Shown one piece after another: positions 36,149 to 44,979 of a stretch of 61,101 nucleotides of DNA. The notes under the pieces are model-generated. The model had not been told where the DNA came from. It ran no database searches and saw only the letters and a program-made list of their open reading frames with translations. Source of the DNA: Flavobacteriaceae bacterium UBA6268 (lineage in GTDB: Bacteria > Bacteroidota > Bacteroidia > Flavobacteriales > Flavobacteriaceae); contig DJVA01000062.1 in assembly GCA_002440705.1 (NCBI GenBank), forward strand, positions 1-61,101. Direction: 5' to 3'. Made by a program: the position numbers and the translations under genes. Within the stretch, counting starts at the first letter, position 1; each line of letters opens with the position of its first letter.

Positions 36149-37126
36149 TTATTTTTTTCGGTCGATGACGTAGTTCACCATCAACTCCAAGGCCTCTTTA
36201 TAGGGAGAGGGGGGATATTCCCGAAGCAACTCCAACGCTTGACGCTGATAATCCTTCATTTGACCAATGGCATAGTCCAATCCGCCAAGGGCCTTGACTT
36301 TGGCTATCACAGCGTCCCGACGCTTTTTGTCCCTATTGTGGTTTTTTACCGAATTGATAAGCCAATCGTGTTCTTCCTTGGTTCCAACATTAAGGGCATG
36401 GATGAGGGGCAGGGTCATTTTCTTTTCCTTAATGTCAATGCCAATGGGCTTACCAATGGTATCCTCACCATAATCAAAAAGATCGTCCTTAATCTGAAAC
36501 GCCATGCCAATGAGCTCTCCAAATTTCCGCAAGGTTGCTACTTGGGCTTCTGGCGCATGTACGGATTGGGCACCCATGGCACAGCAAGATGCTATTAAAG
36601 TGGCCGTTTTTTGACGAATGATGTCAAAATACACTTCCTCTGTGATGTCCAGTCTTCGGGCCTTCTCAATCTGGAGTAATTCGCCTTCGCTCATTTCCCG
36701 CACTGCTACGGAAATGATTTTAAGCAAATCAAAATCATCATGATCGATTGACAGCAACAAACCTTTGGACAACAGATAATCCCCCACAAGAACCGCTATT
36801 TTATTTTTCCAAAGGGCATTGATGGAGAAAAACCCACGGCGACGGTTACTATCGTCCACCACGTCGTCGTGTACTAAGGTGGCTGTATGAATCAGTTCCA
36901 AGACGGAAGCTCCACGATAGGTACGTTCGTTTACTTGCCCATGGTTGCACATTTTAGCGATGAGGAATACAAACATGGGGCGCATCTGTTTCCCTTTACG
37001 GTTTACTACATAGTGGGTAATACGATTCAAAAGTGCCACATGAGTAGACATGGACTGATAGAACTTTTTTTCGAAAAGTTCCATCTCCTGCTCAATGGGC
37101 TGTTTGATCTGGGAAACGATTTTCAT
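36149..37126 (-). CDS. Trans-polyprenyl diphosphate synthase
   Basis: 325 residues. Long-chain all-E prenyl elongating enzyme. First Asp-rich motif HDDVVDDSNRRRG and second motif DDLFDYGED, with GKQMRP near the N-terminus and KKMTLPLIHAL after the second motif. This is the IspB/octaprenyl type, which would supply the side chain of menaquinone. Exact chain length is not readable. A strong consensus promoter lies directly upstream, leaving almost no leader. Confidence 0.93.
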   Translation of the reverse strand: MKIVSQIKQPIEQEMELFEKKFYQSMSTHVALLNRITHYVVNRKGKQMRPMFVFLIAKMCNHGQVNERTYRGASVLELIHTATLVHDDVVDDSNRRRGFFSINALWKNKIAVLVGDYLLSKGLLLSIDHDDFDLLKIISVAVREMSEGELLQIEKARRLDITEEVYFDIIRQKTATLIASCCAMGAQSVHAPEAQVATLRKFGELIGMAFQIKDDLFDYGEDTIGKPIGIDIKEKKMTLPLIHALNVGTKEEHDWLINSVKNHNRDKKRRDAVIAKVKALGGLDYAIGQMKDYQRQALELLREYPPSPYKEALELMVNYVIDRKK

Positions 37127-37136
37127 CTACAAACAC

Positions 37137-37166
37137 CAAAATTAAGTTAAAATAGCAAATGACAAA
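37137..37166 (-). promoter_or_regulatory. Consensus flavobacterial promoter of the polyprenyl synthase gene
   Basis: On the minus strand TTTG (37166-37163), an 18-base spacer, and TAATTTTG (37144-37137): both elements match the Bacteroidota -33/-7 consensus. The ATG follows 10 bases after the -7 box, so the mRNA should be nearly leaderless. Confidence 0.7.
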
Positions 37167-37248
37167 GGGTTATCCCAACAGATTGCAACCACAAAAATCC
37201 GTAGTGTTTACCGTATCATCATTTTCAACATGCAAGACCCTGTTTCTC

Positions 37249-38289
37249 TTAATGCTTATTGGCCAATTGCCCACAGGCCGCATCGATATCCTTGCCACGG
37301 CTTCGACGGACGGTAACTGGAATCCTACTGACTTCTAGCTGTTCGATATACTGATGGATTACCTGCTCTGAAGCTTGCTTGAAGGTTCCACCATCGATGG
37401 GATTGTACTCAATCAAATTCACTTTGCATGGAACGTATTGGCAAAACTTTACCAAGGCTTCCATATCATGAAATGCATCATTGACTCCTTCCCACACCAC
37501 ATATTCGTAGGTTACCCGACTTTTGGTCTTGGCATACCAATATTCCAAGGATTCCCGCAAATCGGTTAAGGTGAAGCTTTTGGCAAAAGGCATAATTTGT
37601 TCCCGGGTTTGCTGAATGGCGGAATGCAAAGAAACCGCCAATTTGAACTTTACTTCATCGTCGGCCAACTTTTTAATCATTTTTGGCACCCCAGAAGTAG
37701 AAAGCGTGATGCGTTTGGGCGACATCCCCAGACCTTCATCACTGGTAATTTTCTCTATGGATTCCAGCACGTTTTTATAGTTCATGAGGGGTTCTCCCAT
37801 TCCCATAAACACAATGTTGGAGAGGGGTCGGTTGTGGTATAGTAAACTTTCCCTATGAATGGCCATTACTTGATCGTAAATTTCATCGGGATTGAGATTG
37901 CGCATACGCTTCAACCGGGCAGTAGCGCAGAACGTACAGTCCAAGCTACAACCCACTTGGGATGAAACACAGGCCGTTGTACGGTTTTTGACTGGAATCA
38001 ATACCGACTCCACCACCAAACCATCGTGCAAACGCACTGCATTTTTAATGGTGCCATCTTCACTTTTTTGGAGGGTATCTACCGCAATATGATTGATGGT
38101 AAACGCTGCTTCAAGGGCAGTGCGAATTTCCATGGAAATGTTTGTCATGGCATCGAAAGTGTGCACTCCTTTATTCCACAACCACTCATACACTTGGTTC
38201 CCCCGAAATGGCTGTTCTCCAATCTGTACAAAAAAATTGCGAAGCTCCTCTTTAGATAATGCCCTAATGTCCTTCTTCTCGGTTGCCAT
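37249..38289 (-). CDS. rlmN: 23S rRNA/tRNA adenine-C2 methyltransferase RlmN
   Basis: 346 residues. Radical SAM enzyme that makes 2-methyladenosine in 23S rRNA and some tRNAs. The cluster motif CSLDCTFCATARLK holds the three Cys. Other motifs are NIVFMGMGEPLMNY, SPKRITLSTSGVP, KLAVSLHSA and a C-terminal TVRRSRGKDIDAACGQL with the methyl-carrying Cys. N-terminal RNA-binding domain with GVHTFDAMTNIS. Monocistronic with its own promoter. Confidence 0.97.
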   Translation of the reverse strand: MATEKKDIRALSKEELRNFFVQIGEQPFRGNQVYEWLWNKGVHTFDAMTNISMEIRTALEAAFTINHIAVDTLQKSEDGTIKNAVRLHDGLVVESVLIPVKNRTTACVSSQVGCSLDCTFCATARLKRMRNLNPDEIYDQVMAIHRESLLYHNRPLSNIVFMGMGEPLMNYKNVLESIEKITSDEGLGMSPKRITLSTSGVPKMIKKLADDEVKFKLAVSLHSAIQQTREQIMPFAKSFTLTDLRESLEYWYAKTKSRVTYEYVVWEGVNDAFHDMEALVKFCQYVPCKVNLIEYNPIDGGTFKQASEQVIHQYIEQLEVSRIPVTVRRSRGKDIDAACGQLANKH

Positions 38290-38296
38290 ATGGGCA

Positions 38297-38324
38297 CAAA
38301 ATTACTACAAATCCATGAAAGCAA
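38297..38324 (-). promoter_or_regulatory. Candidate promoter of rlmN
   Basis: On the minus strand TTG (38324-38322), a 17-base spacer and TAATTTTG (38304-38297). The ATG begins 8 bases after the -7 box, again a near-leaderless arrangement. Confidence 0.6.
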
Positions 38325-38350
38325 TGGGAAAGAATTGTCGACTATAAATG

Positions 38351-40006
38351 CTACCGCTGAACGATGATTTTTTTGGTAACATCATTTTGGGAATCCTCAT
38401 CGATTAGGTACAAAAAATATATGCCTTCCGACAAATCGCCTATGGACAGCCTACTTTCGGTATTGGAGGCCTTTCCTGAAAGCAACAGTTGGCCTAAGGT
38501 ATTAAATAATTCGAAACGCAAATTAGGGTATCGAGGATTCATAATGAATACGTAGTCGTTTGCTGGATTTGGATACACCGACAACTGGCCTTCGTATTCA
38601 AATTCACCGATATTAAGTGAATTTTCAAGGGTATTTACTGCCATTACCCCCGTATTGAAGGGGTCCAGCCAATCTTTTAGACGCGTTTGGGGAGTGGAGC
38701 CCGCATCCCATGAAACGGCAAAACGCCCATAGATATCATATTCACCATTGGTTGCAACACCGTTGCAAGAGGAAAGGCCTGCATACAACTGTCCAATAAT
38801 ACGTCCTTCTTGATTGAAAAGCGGCGATCCAGAGGAACCACTTTCGGTAGTGCCAAGATCCCAACCATTTCCATTACCCACGGAATGCCCCTTAATGAGC
38901 CAAACTTTAGTCCCGTTGGCAATATCCTTCATCGCGGGATCATTATCTCGACAAACTTTCATGATGTCCCCATTGGGATGGTGGATGCCTACTTCGTAAA
39001 GGGGCGTGGAATCACTCCGGTCCCAACCCGCAAAGGCTACGTCCCAAGAATCGGGGATGTCGCTGTAGAGCTCCACGAGGGCAAAATCGGACAATGCATT
39101 GCTTGCACGCAATTCTGCACCACTTATGGTAAAGTTATTCTGTACGTTGGTGCTTGTCTCTGGCGTTCCACATACAGGATTTGGGCTTACCCAATTGAAT
39201 CGTACTGACCATAACTGAGGGTTAGAATCCTGAAGGCAATGATTGGCAGTAAGTAAATAGGGGGTTTTGTTTTGTTCTGTATTGTTAACCAATACCGAAG
39301 AACACAAATGCCCATTTCCCAAATTCAACAAAGCCACGGCTTTTTTTAGCTTGTTTTTTCGTTCTTCAAAATCACTGCCTACCGAACAGTTGACGTCGTA
39401 GTTACAATCTCCGGAATCCTCAAATCCGAGCATAGGATTAGGATTGACCAAATCATCCACTTTACCCATCCGATACCCGTGGATAATGTTTCCTATCTTA
39501 AGAACGGGCGGGGTTACTATTCCAGGGGGTTGGTAATATTCCAATACAATTACGTCCCCGGTAATGTACCACGAACCTAATAATTTGGACCAGCGGTTGT
39601 TGTTTGCAGTATATACTTTGGAAAAATCGGTTTTGGAGGGATTGTACATTTGGAGCCGCGCTCCTTTAGGCAAGTAGAAGCCATCAAAATTAACACTAAG
39701 GTTTACTGCATTTGGCGATTTGATTGCCATACGATACAGGTGTCCGCCATTGTTCAAAACCGTTAGATTGCCTTGTTCCCTTAAATCCAAAACAATGGGA
39801 CGCAAAATACCATAGCGCCATGGAAGGCTTTTATCTAAATCGTTGATACTGTCCTCTGCTTGGATAGCCACTAAATCGATTGGTGGCAATTCAATAGGAG
39901 CGATGTCCCTTAAACCAATTTCCCAACTAATGGGACGTTGTTCCAATTCTTGTGACAGAAGGGAAGCTGAAAGAATGAAAAAGAAATAAAGTAAAAAAAT
40001 TCTCAT
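38351..40006 (-). CDS. Secreted trypsin-like serine protease with T9SS sorting domain
   Basis: 551 residues. Signal peptide (about 1-18), an N-terminal propeptide/beta region (20-200), then an S1-type peptidase like bacterial lysyl endopeptidases: H256 in TANHC, D307 in SDFALVEL and S392 in SGSSGSP. Cysteines are placed for several disulfides. The last about 75 residues are a type IX secretion C-terminal domain (LSVYPNPANDYVFI, FELFNTLGQLLLSG, LSEGIYFLYLI, KKIIVQR), so it is exported across the outer membrane. GDSG is GSSG here, and cleavage specificity is not certain. It fits the gliding/T9SS lifestyle shown by gldA-C. Confidence 0.92.
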   Translation of the reverse strand: MRIFLLYFFFILSASLLSQELEQRPISWEIGLRDIAPIELPPIDLVAIQAEDSINDLDKSLPWRYGILRPIVLDLREQGNLTVLNNGGHLYRMAIKSPNAVNLSVNFDGFYLPKGARLQMYNPSKTDFSKVYTANNNRWSKLLGSWYITGDVIVLEYYQPPGIVTPPVLKIGNIIHGYRMGKVDDLVNPNPMLGFEDSGDCNYDVNCSVGSDFEERKNKLKKAVALLNLGNGHLCSSVLVNNTEQNKTPYLLTANHCLQDSNPQLWSVRFNWVSPNPVCGTPETSTNVQNNFTISGAELRASNALSDFALVELYSDIPDSWDVAFAGWDRSDSTPLYEVGIHHPNGDIMKVCRDNDPAMKDIANGTKVWLIKGHSVGNGNGWDLGTTESGSSGSPLFNQEGRIIGQLYAGLSSCNGVATNGEYDIYGRFAVSWDAGSTPQTRLKDWLDPFNTGVMAVNTLENSLNIGEFEYEGQLSVYPNPANDYVFIMNPRYPNLRFELFNTLGQLLLSGKASNTESRLSIGDLSEGIYFLYLIDEDSQNDVTKKIIVQR

Positions 40007-40060
40007 TCAGAAAAAGCTGGTTGTCAATTTTATGAACCTCTAAGATACTCTTTTTCTTAG

Positions 40061-40068
40061 CAAAATTA
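40061..40068 (-). promoter_or_regulatory. Candidate -7 element of the protease gene
   Basis: TAATTTTG on the minus strand, 54 bases before the ATG at 40006. A TTTG 22 bases upstream falls in the loop side of the queA terminator, so the -33 assignment is weak. Confidence 0.45.
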
Positions 40069-40078
40069 GCACCCTTTT

Positions 40079-40113
40079 AAAAAAAATCCCCAAACCGTAA
40101 GGGATGGGGATTC
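40079..40113 (-). terminator. Rho-independent terminator after queA
   Basis: On the minus strand AATCCCC and GGGGATT form a 7-bp stem around a 14-base loop, followed by a run of T. It starts 20 bases after the queA stop. Confidence 0.75.
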
Positions 40114-40132
40114 ACAATGAGGCTAAGAGGCA

Positions 40133-41182
40133 TCAAATTATAAGCATAGCATCTCCATAGGTATAAAAACGGTATTTTTCCTTAATGGCTTCGGCATACG
40201 CTTTTTTGATAAAATCGTGTCCTGCAAACGCAGAAACCATCATCAACAAAGTGGATTTGGGAGTATGGAAATTGGTCACCATGGCATTGGCGATACTAAA
40301 ATCGTAAGGAGGGAATATAAATTTATTTGTCCAACCTACATAAGAGTTCAGGGTGGCGTTTGAAGAAACCGAACTTTCCAAAGCCCGCATCACGGTAGTC
40401 CCAACGGAGCAGATTCTTTTCTTCTTCTGGATTCCCAAATTGATGGTATTTACGGCTTCGGAATTGATGATCACCTCTTCCGAATCCATTTTGTGCTTGG
40501 AAAGATCCTCCACTTCAACTGGGCTAAAGGTCCCCAGCCCCACGTGCAAAGTAATTTCAGCAAAATTCACCCCTTTGATTTCTAAGCGTTTCATGAGGTG
40601 TTTTGAAAAATGCAGTCCTGCGGTTGGCGCGGCAACGGCACCTTCATTCTTGGCAAAAATGGTTTGGTAACGCTCTGCATCTTCAGGTTCTACTTCCCGT
40701 TTTATGTACTTAGGAAGTGGTGTTTCACCCAATTCGGTCAATTTGTTTCTAAATTCTTCATAAGAACCATCAAACAAAAAGCGCAGGGTCCTTCCGCGGG
40801 AAGTAGTGTTGTCAATTACTTCAGCTACCAAGGATTCATCATCACCAAAATAGAGTTTATTGCCAATCCGGATTTTCCTTGCAGGATCTACCAAAACATC
40901 CCAAAGACGGGTCTCCGAGTTCAATTCGCGTAAAAGGAATACTTCAATTCGGGCTCCGGTTTTTTCTTTATTTCCAAACAGGCGCGCTGGGAAAACCTTG
41001 GTGTTATTTAGCACCAAGACATCATCTTCCTGAAAATAATCGATTAAGTCTTTGAACATTTTGTGCTCAATGGTTTGTGCTTTGCGATCCAAGACCATTA
41101 AACGGGCATCGTCCCTGTTGGGGGCAGGATACTCTGCCAAAAGTTCGTGAGGCAAATTGAAGTTAAAATTGGATAATTTCAT
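40133..41182 (-). CDS. queA: S-adenosylmethionine:tRNA ribosyltransferase-isomerase QueA
   Basis: 349 residues from the ATG at 41182 (MKLSNFNFNLPHELLAEYP), the usual start of the family. Another ATG lies two codons earlier. It transfers the ribosyl part of SAM to preQ1 in tRNA to form epoxyqueuosine. Visible motifs: DDARLMVLDR, VLNNTKVFPARLFG, VAAPTAGLHFS, LHVGLGTF, NFHTPKSTLLMMVSAF. It has its own promoter-like element 71 bases after aroA and a terminator behind it, so it can be expressed alone. Confidence 0.96.
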   Translation of the reverse strand: MKLSNFNFNLPHELLAEYPAPNRDDARLMVLDRKAQTIEHKMFKDLIDYFQEDDVLVLNNTKVFPARLFGNKEKTGARIEVFLLRELNSETRLWDVLVDPARKIRIGNKLYFGDDESLVAEVIDNTTSRGRTLRFLFDGSYEEFRNKLTELGETPLPKYIKREVEPEDAERYQTIFAKNEGAVAAPTAGLHFSKHLMKRLEIKGVNFAEITLHVGLGTFSPVEVEDLSKHKMDSEEVIINSEAVNTINLGIQKKKRICSVGTTVMRALESSVSSNATLNSYVGWTNKFIFPPYDFSIANAMVTNFHTPKSTLLMMVSAFAGHDFIKKAYAEAIKEKYRFYTYGDAMLII

Positions 41183-41211
41183 TCCCATAATTCGGTGTTT
41201 TTTTGAAGGCG

Positions 41212-41219
41212 CAAATATA
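41212..41219 (-). promoter_or_regulatory. Candidate -7 element of queA
   Basis: TATATTTG on the minus strand matches TAnnTTTG exactly, 29 bases before the chosen ATG. TTGACA lies 18-21 bases further upstream. The gap between aroA and queA otherwise holds nothing visible. Confidence 0.5.
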
Positions 41220-41258
41220 CAATTCCAAAAAGGGGGTTGTCAAGTAAATGACCATTTA

Positions 41259-42491
41259 TTATTGAAGTGTTACCGAAATTCCCAAATGCGAAAGATCTTC
41301 CCAAAAAGTAGGGAACGATTTGGTTACCACCATACAATCGTCGATGGTCAAGGAAGTTTTTAATGCCAGGGGTGCAAATGCCATGGCCATTCGGTGGTCG
41401 TTGTAGGTATTAAGGGTAACGTTTTCTCGAATCACGTCACTGGCCATTAACTGAAGACTTTGGTGGTCCACCGTTATTTGAGCCCCAAATTTTTCCAATT
41501 CTGTTTTTAGGGCCTCCAGGCGGTCGGTTTCCTTTATTTTAAGGGTATGAAGGCCCGTTAATTCACAATCTATGCCCAATCCAAAACAAGTAACCGCAAT
41601 GGTTTGGGCAATGTCGGGCGTATTCACCAAATTCCAAACTCCTTTATGTGGTAAGGCCTTTGTTGTTTTGGAAAGTGTGATGGCATTTTCGGTTTCCCAA
41701 AAAGTAGTTTTAACTCCCAATTCGGCATATATTTCCGAGAGGGCCGCATCTCCCTGCAAGCTGTTTTTCTTGTAGCTTTTCAAGGTAAGCTTCAGTCCTT
41801 CAGAAAGAGCTACAATACTGTAAAAGTAGGAGGCAGAGCTCCAGTCTGATTCTACGGTGACGGTTTGGGGAGCAATGGATTTTTTGTAAAGAATTTGAAT
41901 TTGATTTTTTGAAAACCTTCCTTCAATTCTCAATTCTTTGAGCAGTGCTAGGGTCATATTAATGTAAGGTACCGAAGTGACCGCTCCTTCCAATTGAAGG
42001 GTTAACCCCTTGGGTAGTAAAGGAGCTACCAGCATTAAGGCCGAGATAAACTGGCTACTGGTATTGGCCGCAATGGAAACTTGGTTTTTTTGCAGGGATT
42101 TCCCTAAAATTTTCAACGGTGGGAAGCCTTCTTTTTTTTCATAATGAATAGTGGCACCCAGTGTTTGCAAGGCTCTTACCAAAATCCCAATGGGACGTTC
42201 CTGCATACGCTCACTTCCGGTAAGCACAACTTGGGAATTTTCCTTGCAAGCAAAATAGGCTGTTAAAAACCGCATGGCAGTGCCCGCGTGGTGAACATCT
42301 ATGATTTCCTCGCGGGAGCTTAAAGCTTTTTGAAGGTAATGGGTGTCATCACTTTCGGAGAGATTCTCGATATGCAAATTGGGGTACAATGCGCGTAAGA
42401 TCAGCAATCGGTTGGATTCACTTTTAGAACCCGTAATCTGAATTGATTTTTCGACGGTTGGAAGTACCGTCCTTGTGAGATACGCTTTCAA
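41259..42491 (-). CDS. aroA: 3-phosphoshikimate 1-carboxyvinyltransferase (EPSP synthase)
   Basis: 410 residues. Shikimate pathway step forming 5-enolpyruvylshikimate-3-phosphate. Motifs: ITGSKSESNRLLIL (shikimate-3-phosphate binding), HAGTAMRFLTAYFA, ERMQERPIGILVRAL, NTSSQFISALMLVAP, LKIKETDRLEALKTEL and NDHRMAMAFAPLAL. It is the only shikimate-pathway gene of this run and starts 4 bases after the small membrane protein gene. The DAHP synthase of the pathway is at 50856-51956. Confidence 0.96.
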   Translation of the reverse strand: MKAYLTRTVLPTVEKSIQITGSKSESNRLLILRALYPNLHIENLSESDDTHYLQKALSSREEIIDVHHAGTAMRFLTAYFACKENSQVVLTGSERMQERPIGILVRALQTLGATIHYEKKEGFPPLKILGKSLQKNQVSIAANTSSQFISALMLVAPLLPKGLTLQLEGAVTSVPYINMTLALLKELRIEGRFSKNQIQILYKKSIAPQTVTVESDWSSASYFYSIVALSEGLKLTLKSYKKNSLQGDAALSEIYAELGVKTTFWETENAITLSKTTKALPHKGVWNLVNTPDIAQTIAVTCFGLGIDCELTGLHTLKIKETDRLEALKTELEKFGAQITVDHQSLQLMASDVIRENVTLNTYNDHRMAMAFAPLALKTSLTIDDCMVVTKSFPTFWEDLSHLGISVTLQ

Positions 42492-42495
42492 TGTA

Positions 42496-42729
42496 TTATT
42501 CTTTTTCCTTCAGTTTCTTCCAAAACTTACCATAGGTAACGAAGAAACCATATACAAATCCGCCAAGGCCCAATGCGCAAATCAACAGCCAAGGATTGTT
42601 TTCCGTAAGGAATTTGAAACTGAACCCGTCCAAAACCCATCTAAAAATCATGAATAATACAATAAATGCGATGCCGATGGAAACAACCGACCGCCAAAAT
42701 CCTGGATGGTTGACGATTTTTTTGAACAT
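42496..42729 (-). CDS. Small membrane protein with two transmembrane helices
   Basis: 77 residues. Two hydrophobic helices (about 14-32, VVSIGIAFIVLFMIFRWVL, and 48-66, LLICALGLGGFVYGFFVTY) joined by a polar loop, with a lysine-rich tail (KFWKKLKEKE). No named family recognised. It is packed between mazG (1 base) and aroA (4 bases), so a real gene is likely. Role unknown. Confidence 0.75.
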   Translation of the reverse strand: MFKKIVNHPGFWRSVVSIGIAFIVLFMIFRWVLDGFSFKFLTENNPWLLICALGLGGFVYGFFVTYGKFWKKLKEKE

Positions 42730-42730
42730 G

Positions 42731-43057
42731 TTATTTTAATTTTTCATTACTGTGATGCCGATCATGATCCCGACGTGTTTTTTTTTCCATTCGGGCATCA
42801 AAAGCAGCCTGCAGATCAACGCCAGTTTGATTGGCCAAACACAATACCACAAAAAGCACATCGGCCAGTTCTTCGCCCAAATCCTTTTCCTTATCGCTCT
42901 CTTTTTCACTTTGCTCACCGTATCGGCGGGCAATGATCCTAGCCACCTCACCTACTTCCTCGGTAAGCTGAGCCATGTTGGTCAATTCGTTGAAGTAGCG
43001 CACCCCATGCTCCTTGATCCAGTTGTCTACAATTTTTTGAGCGTTTTCTAGGTTCAT
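42731..43057 (-). CDS. MazG-type nucleotide pyrophosphohydrolase
   Basis: 108 residues. One all-helical MazG domain with the metal-binding pattern EEVGEVARIIARRYGE followed by DLGEELADVLFVVLCLAN (E-x-x-E and E-x-x-D). Such single-domain enzymes hydrolyse non-canonical or surplus NTPs to NMP and PPi. The C-terminus is basic and His-rich. Starts with a 4-base overlap onto the last DUF3857 gene. Confidence 0.9.
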   Translation of the reverse strand: MNLENAQKIVDNWIKEHGVRYFNELTNMAQLTEEVGEVARIIARRYGEQSEKESDKEKDLGEELADVLFVVLCLANQTGVDLQAAFDARMEKKTRRDHDRHHSNEKLK

Positions 43058-44979
43058 CTTGATGTTTTCTTGAGGATGATTTTAGATTTACTTAATTCTA
43101 CGTATGCTGCAAAAAGCGCTTTCATTTCAGTATAATAGTGTTCCGGAATCACTCCCTTATTGATGGAAATTGAGAAAAAAACCTGAAGCTCCTTCTCCCC
43201 CGGCAAGATACTAAAACTCAGGGCAGCAATGTCATCCCGAATAGCTATGGATTGATTTTGAGGCACACTCTCTACTTCATACCCTGAAGGAATCGCAAAT
43301 TTAATGACGAGCCGTTTATTGGTAGGATAGCCAAGATCCAGCGGATAAATACGTACTTCCTGCGTGAAGGGATTTGCTTTTTTTCCAAAAAACAACAAAG
43401 GTTCAAAATACAGCTTCCCATCAATCTTCTCCAAATATTCCTGATAGTCAAAATTGTAATAGGTCGCTACTGGGCTGTCTAGGTTTTGAAGATCCTTTTG
43501 CACAAAATTAGTTACCGAGAGAAAATCATTTTCTTCGGCAATTTCAGGCCCAACATAAGGATTCTTAGTGTCCTTTTTTTCTTCAACATCTTGCCGGTGG
43601 CCCCAAGCATAATAGCCACTCATTCGGTTTTTGACCGTTCCGGAAATGGACAAATCATCGGAACTCAACGTTGCCTCCACCAAGGTATTGATTTGGGAGG
43701 TTTTTTTAACTTGGGTACTCACCATCTCAGATTTCCTATCATCATAGATTACCAATCCGGGGCCATTGACTAAATCCAAAGGGAGTTCGCCAAAGCTTGC
43801 TAATTTTTGGGAAGCATCCAATAGTATATACCCCTCTTGCAGCTTTAAGTACACAATGGTATTATTGAAAAGTTCTTTGGTCAAAAAATGAATGATACCC
43901 TGATGTTTGCAAGCGACCACCATTGGGTAGGCTTCTAGGCCGGCCTCCCGTAAAAGGGTAAGCAGTATCATGTTGATTTCCCCAGAGCTTCCCTTTTCTT
44001 TTTTGTAAATATGTTTAGGAGTATCGGTAATCCAATTGTAGTAATTATTCCATTCCATGTGATCTCTCACGTGGTTGTATAAATTAGTGGCAATGACCTT
44101 TGGATTAGTTTCATTCCCTTTTAAGCGCACCACCAATCCCTTGAAAAAATTCCTATCCTTCAACAATTCGCTAAAATTATATCCCGTAAGGCTAAAGGAT
44201 CGATTGTCGTACCAAAAACTTCGGGCAATGTCATCCCAGCTTTTAAATTTCCGCAGTTTTGAATCATACATGTACTCAAAATAGAGCCTTCCCCTGTAGT
44301 TTTCATCACTGCCCATGAATACTTCCTGTTCCGTCCCCGGAATATTCAGACCCGTATATTCCAAACCATCCTTGATGCGATCTGTTTTCAAGATTACTTT
44401 TGAATAGCCATTTTTGGCGAGGATGATATCTACCGCGTAAGGATTCCGAACAACCAGCTTGAAGAGCTTAATGGGGATGCTGCTTTGATAATCCAATGTT
44501 CTTAAACCAATCCCTTCAATTTGGTAAACCAACTCTACTATAGATCCTTCTTTAACTTTAGGGAATAATATTTTGGAAACCACTTTCCCTTCCGTTACCT
44601 CATCCTTGATGATTTCCTTATCTCCTACCGAAGTTTTTTTGATGGTTCCATTTTCAGCATTATAAGTGGTTGCCGAAATGACTTTCACTTCATTGTATGG
44701 CAATTCCCAATTGGCGTATTCGAGTCCGTCAATTTTATAAATTTTGCGGGTTTCCCGAATTTCCAAAAGCTTCCCGAATTCAAAATAAATATTTCTACAG
44801 AGGATCACAGCAGGGGCATCAACAAAAAAATCGTCCTGATTGGCCTCTAATGCCGAAAGGGTAACATCGTATTTGAAACGACGCTGTCCCATAGCACACA
44901 CAGAGGCCAAAAGACAGATCCCCAAACAACTAATTTTTAAGGTGTATGCTGAACGATATTTACCCTTTGGCCAAGACAA
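43054..44979 (-). CDS. DUF3857/transglutaminase-like protein, third paralogue, catalytic residues lost
   Basis: 641 residues. N-terminal signal sequence (ISCLGICLLASVCAMGQ), DUF3857 domain (about 50-230), transglutaminase-like domain (about 280-420), C-terminal beta domain (DUF2569-type, about 500-630). In the core the catalytic Cys is replaced by Ser (KGSSGEINMILLTLL) and the His position by Asn (FNNTIVYL), so it is probably not a protease or transglutaminase. Likely a periplasmic or surface-exposed binding protein. Its start overlaps the preceding paralogue by 20 bases. Confidence 0.85.
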   Translation of the reverse strand: MSWPKGKYRSAYTLKISCLGICLLASVCAMGQRRFKYDVTLSALEANQDDFFVDAPAVILCRNIYFEFGKLLEIRETRKIYKIDGLEYANWELPYNEVKVISATTYNAENGTIKKTSVGDKEIIKDEVTEGKVVSKILFPKVKEGSIVELVYQIEGIGLRTLDYQSSIPIKLFKLVVRNPYAVDIILAKNGYSKVILKTDRIKDGLEYTGLNIPGTEQEVFMGSDENYRGRLYFEYMYDSKLRKFKSWDDIARSFWYDNRSFSLTGYNFSELLKDRNFFKGLVVRLKGNETNPKVIATNLYNHVRDHMEWNNYYNWITDTPKHIYKKEKGSSGEINMILLTLLREAGLEAYPMVVACKHQGIIHFLTKELFNNTIVYLKLQEGYILLDASQKLASFGELPLDLVNGPGLVIYDDRKSEMVSTQVKKTSQINTLVEATLSSDDLSISGTVKNRMSGYYAWGHRQDVEEKKDTKNPYVGPEIAEENDFLSVTNFVQKDLQNLDSPVATYYNFDYQEYLEKIDGKLYFEPLLFFGKKANPFTQEVRIYPLDLGYPTNKRLVIKFAIPSGYEVESVPQNQSIAIRDDIAALSFSILPGEKELQVFFSISINKGVIPEHYYTEMKALFAAYVELSKSKIILKKTSR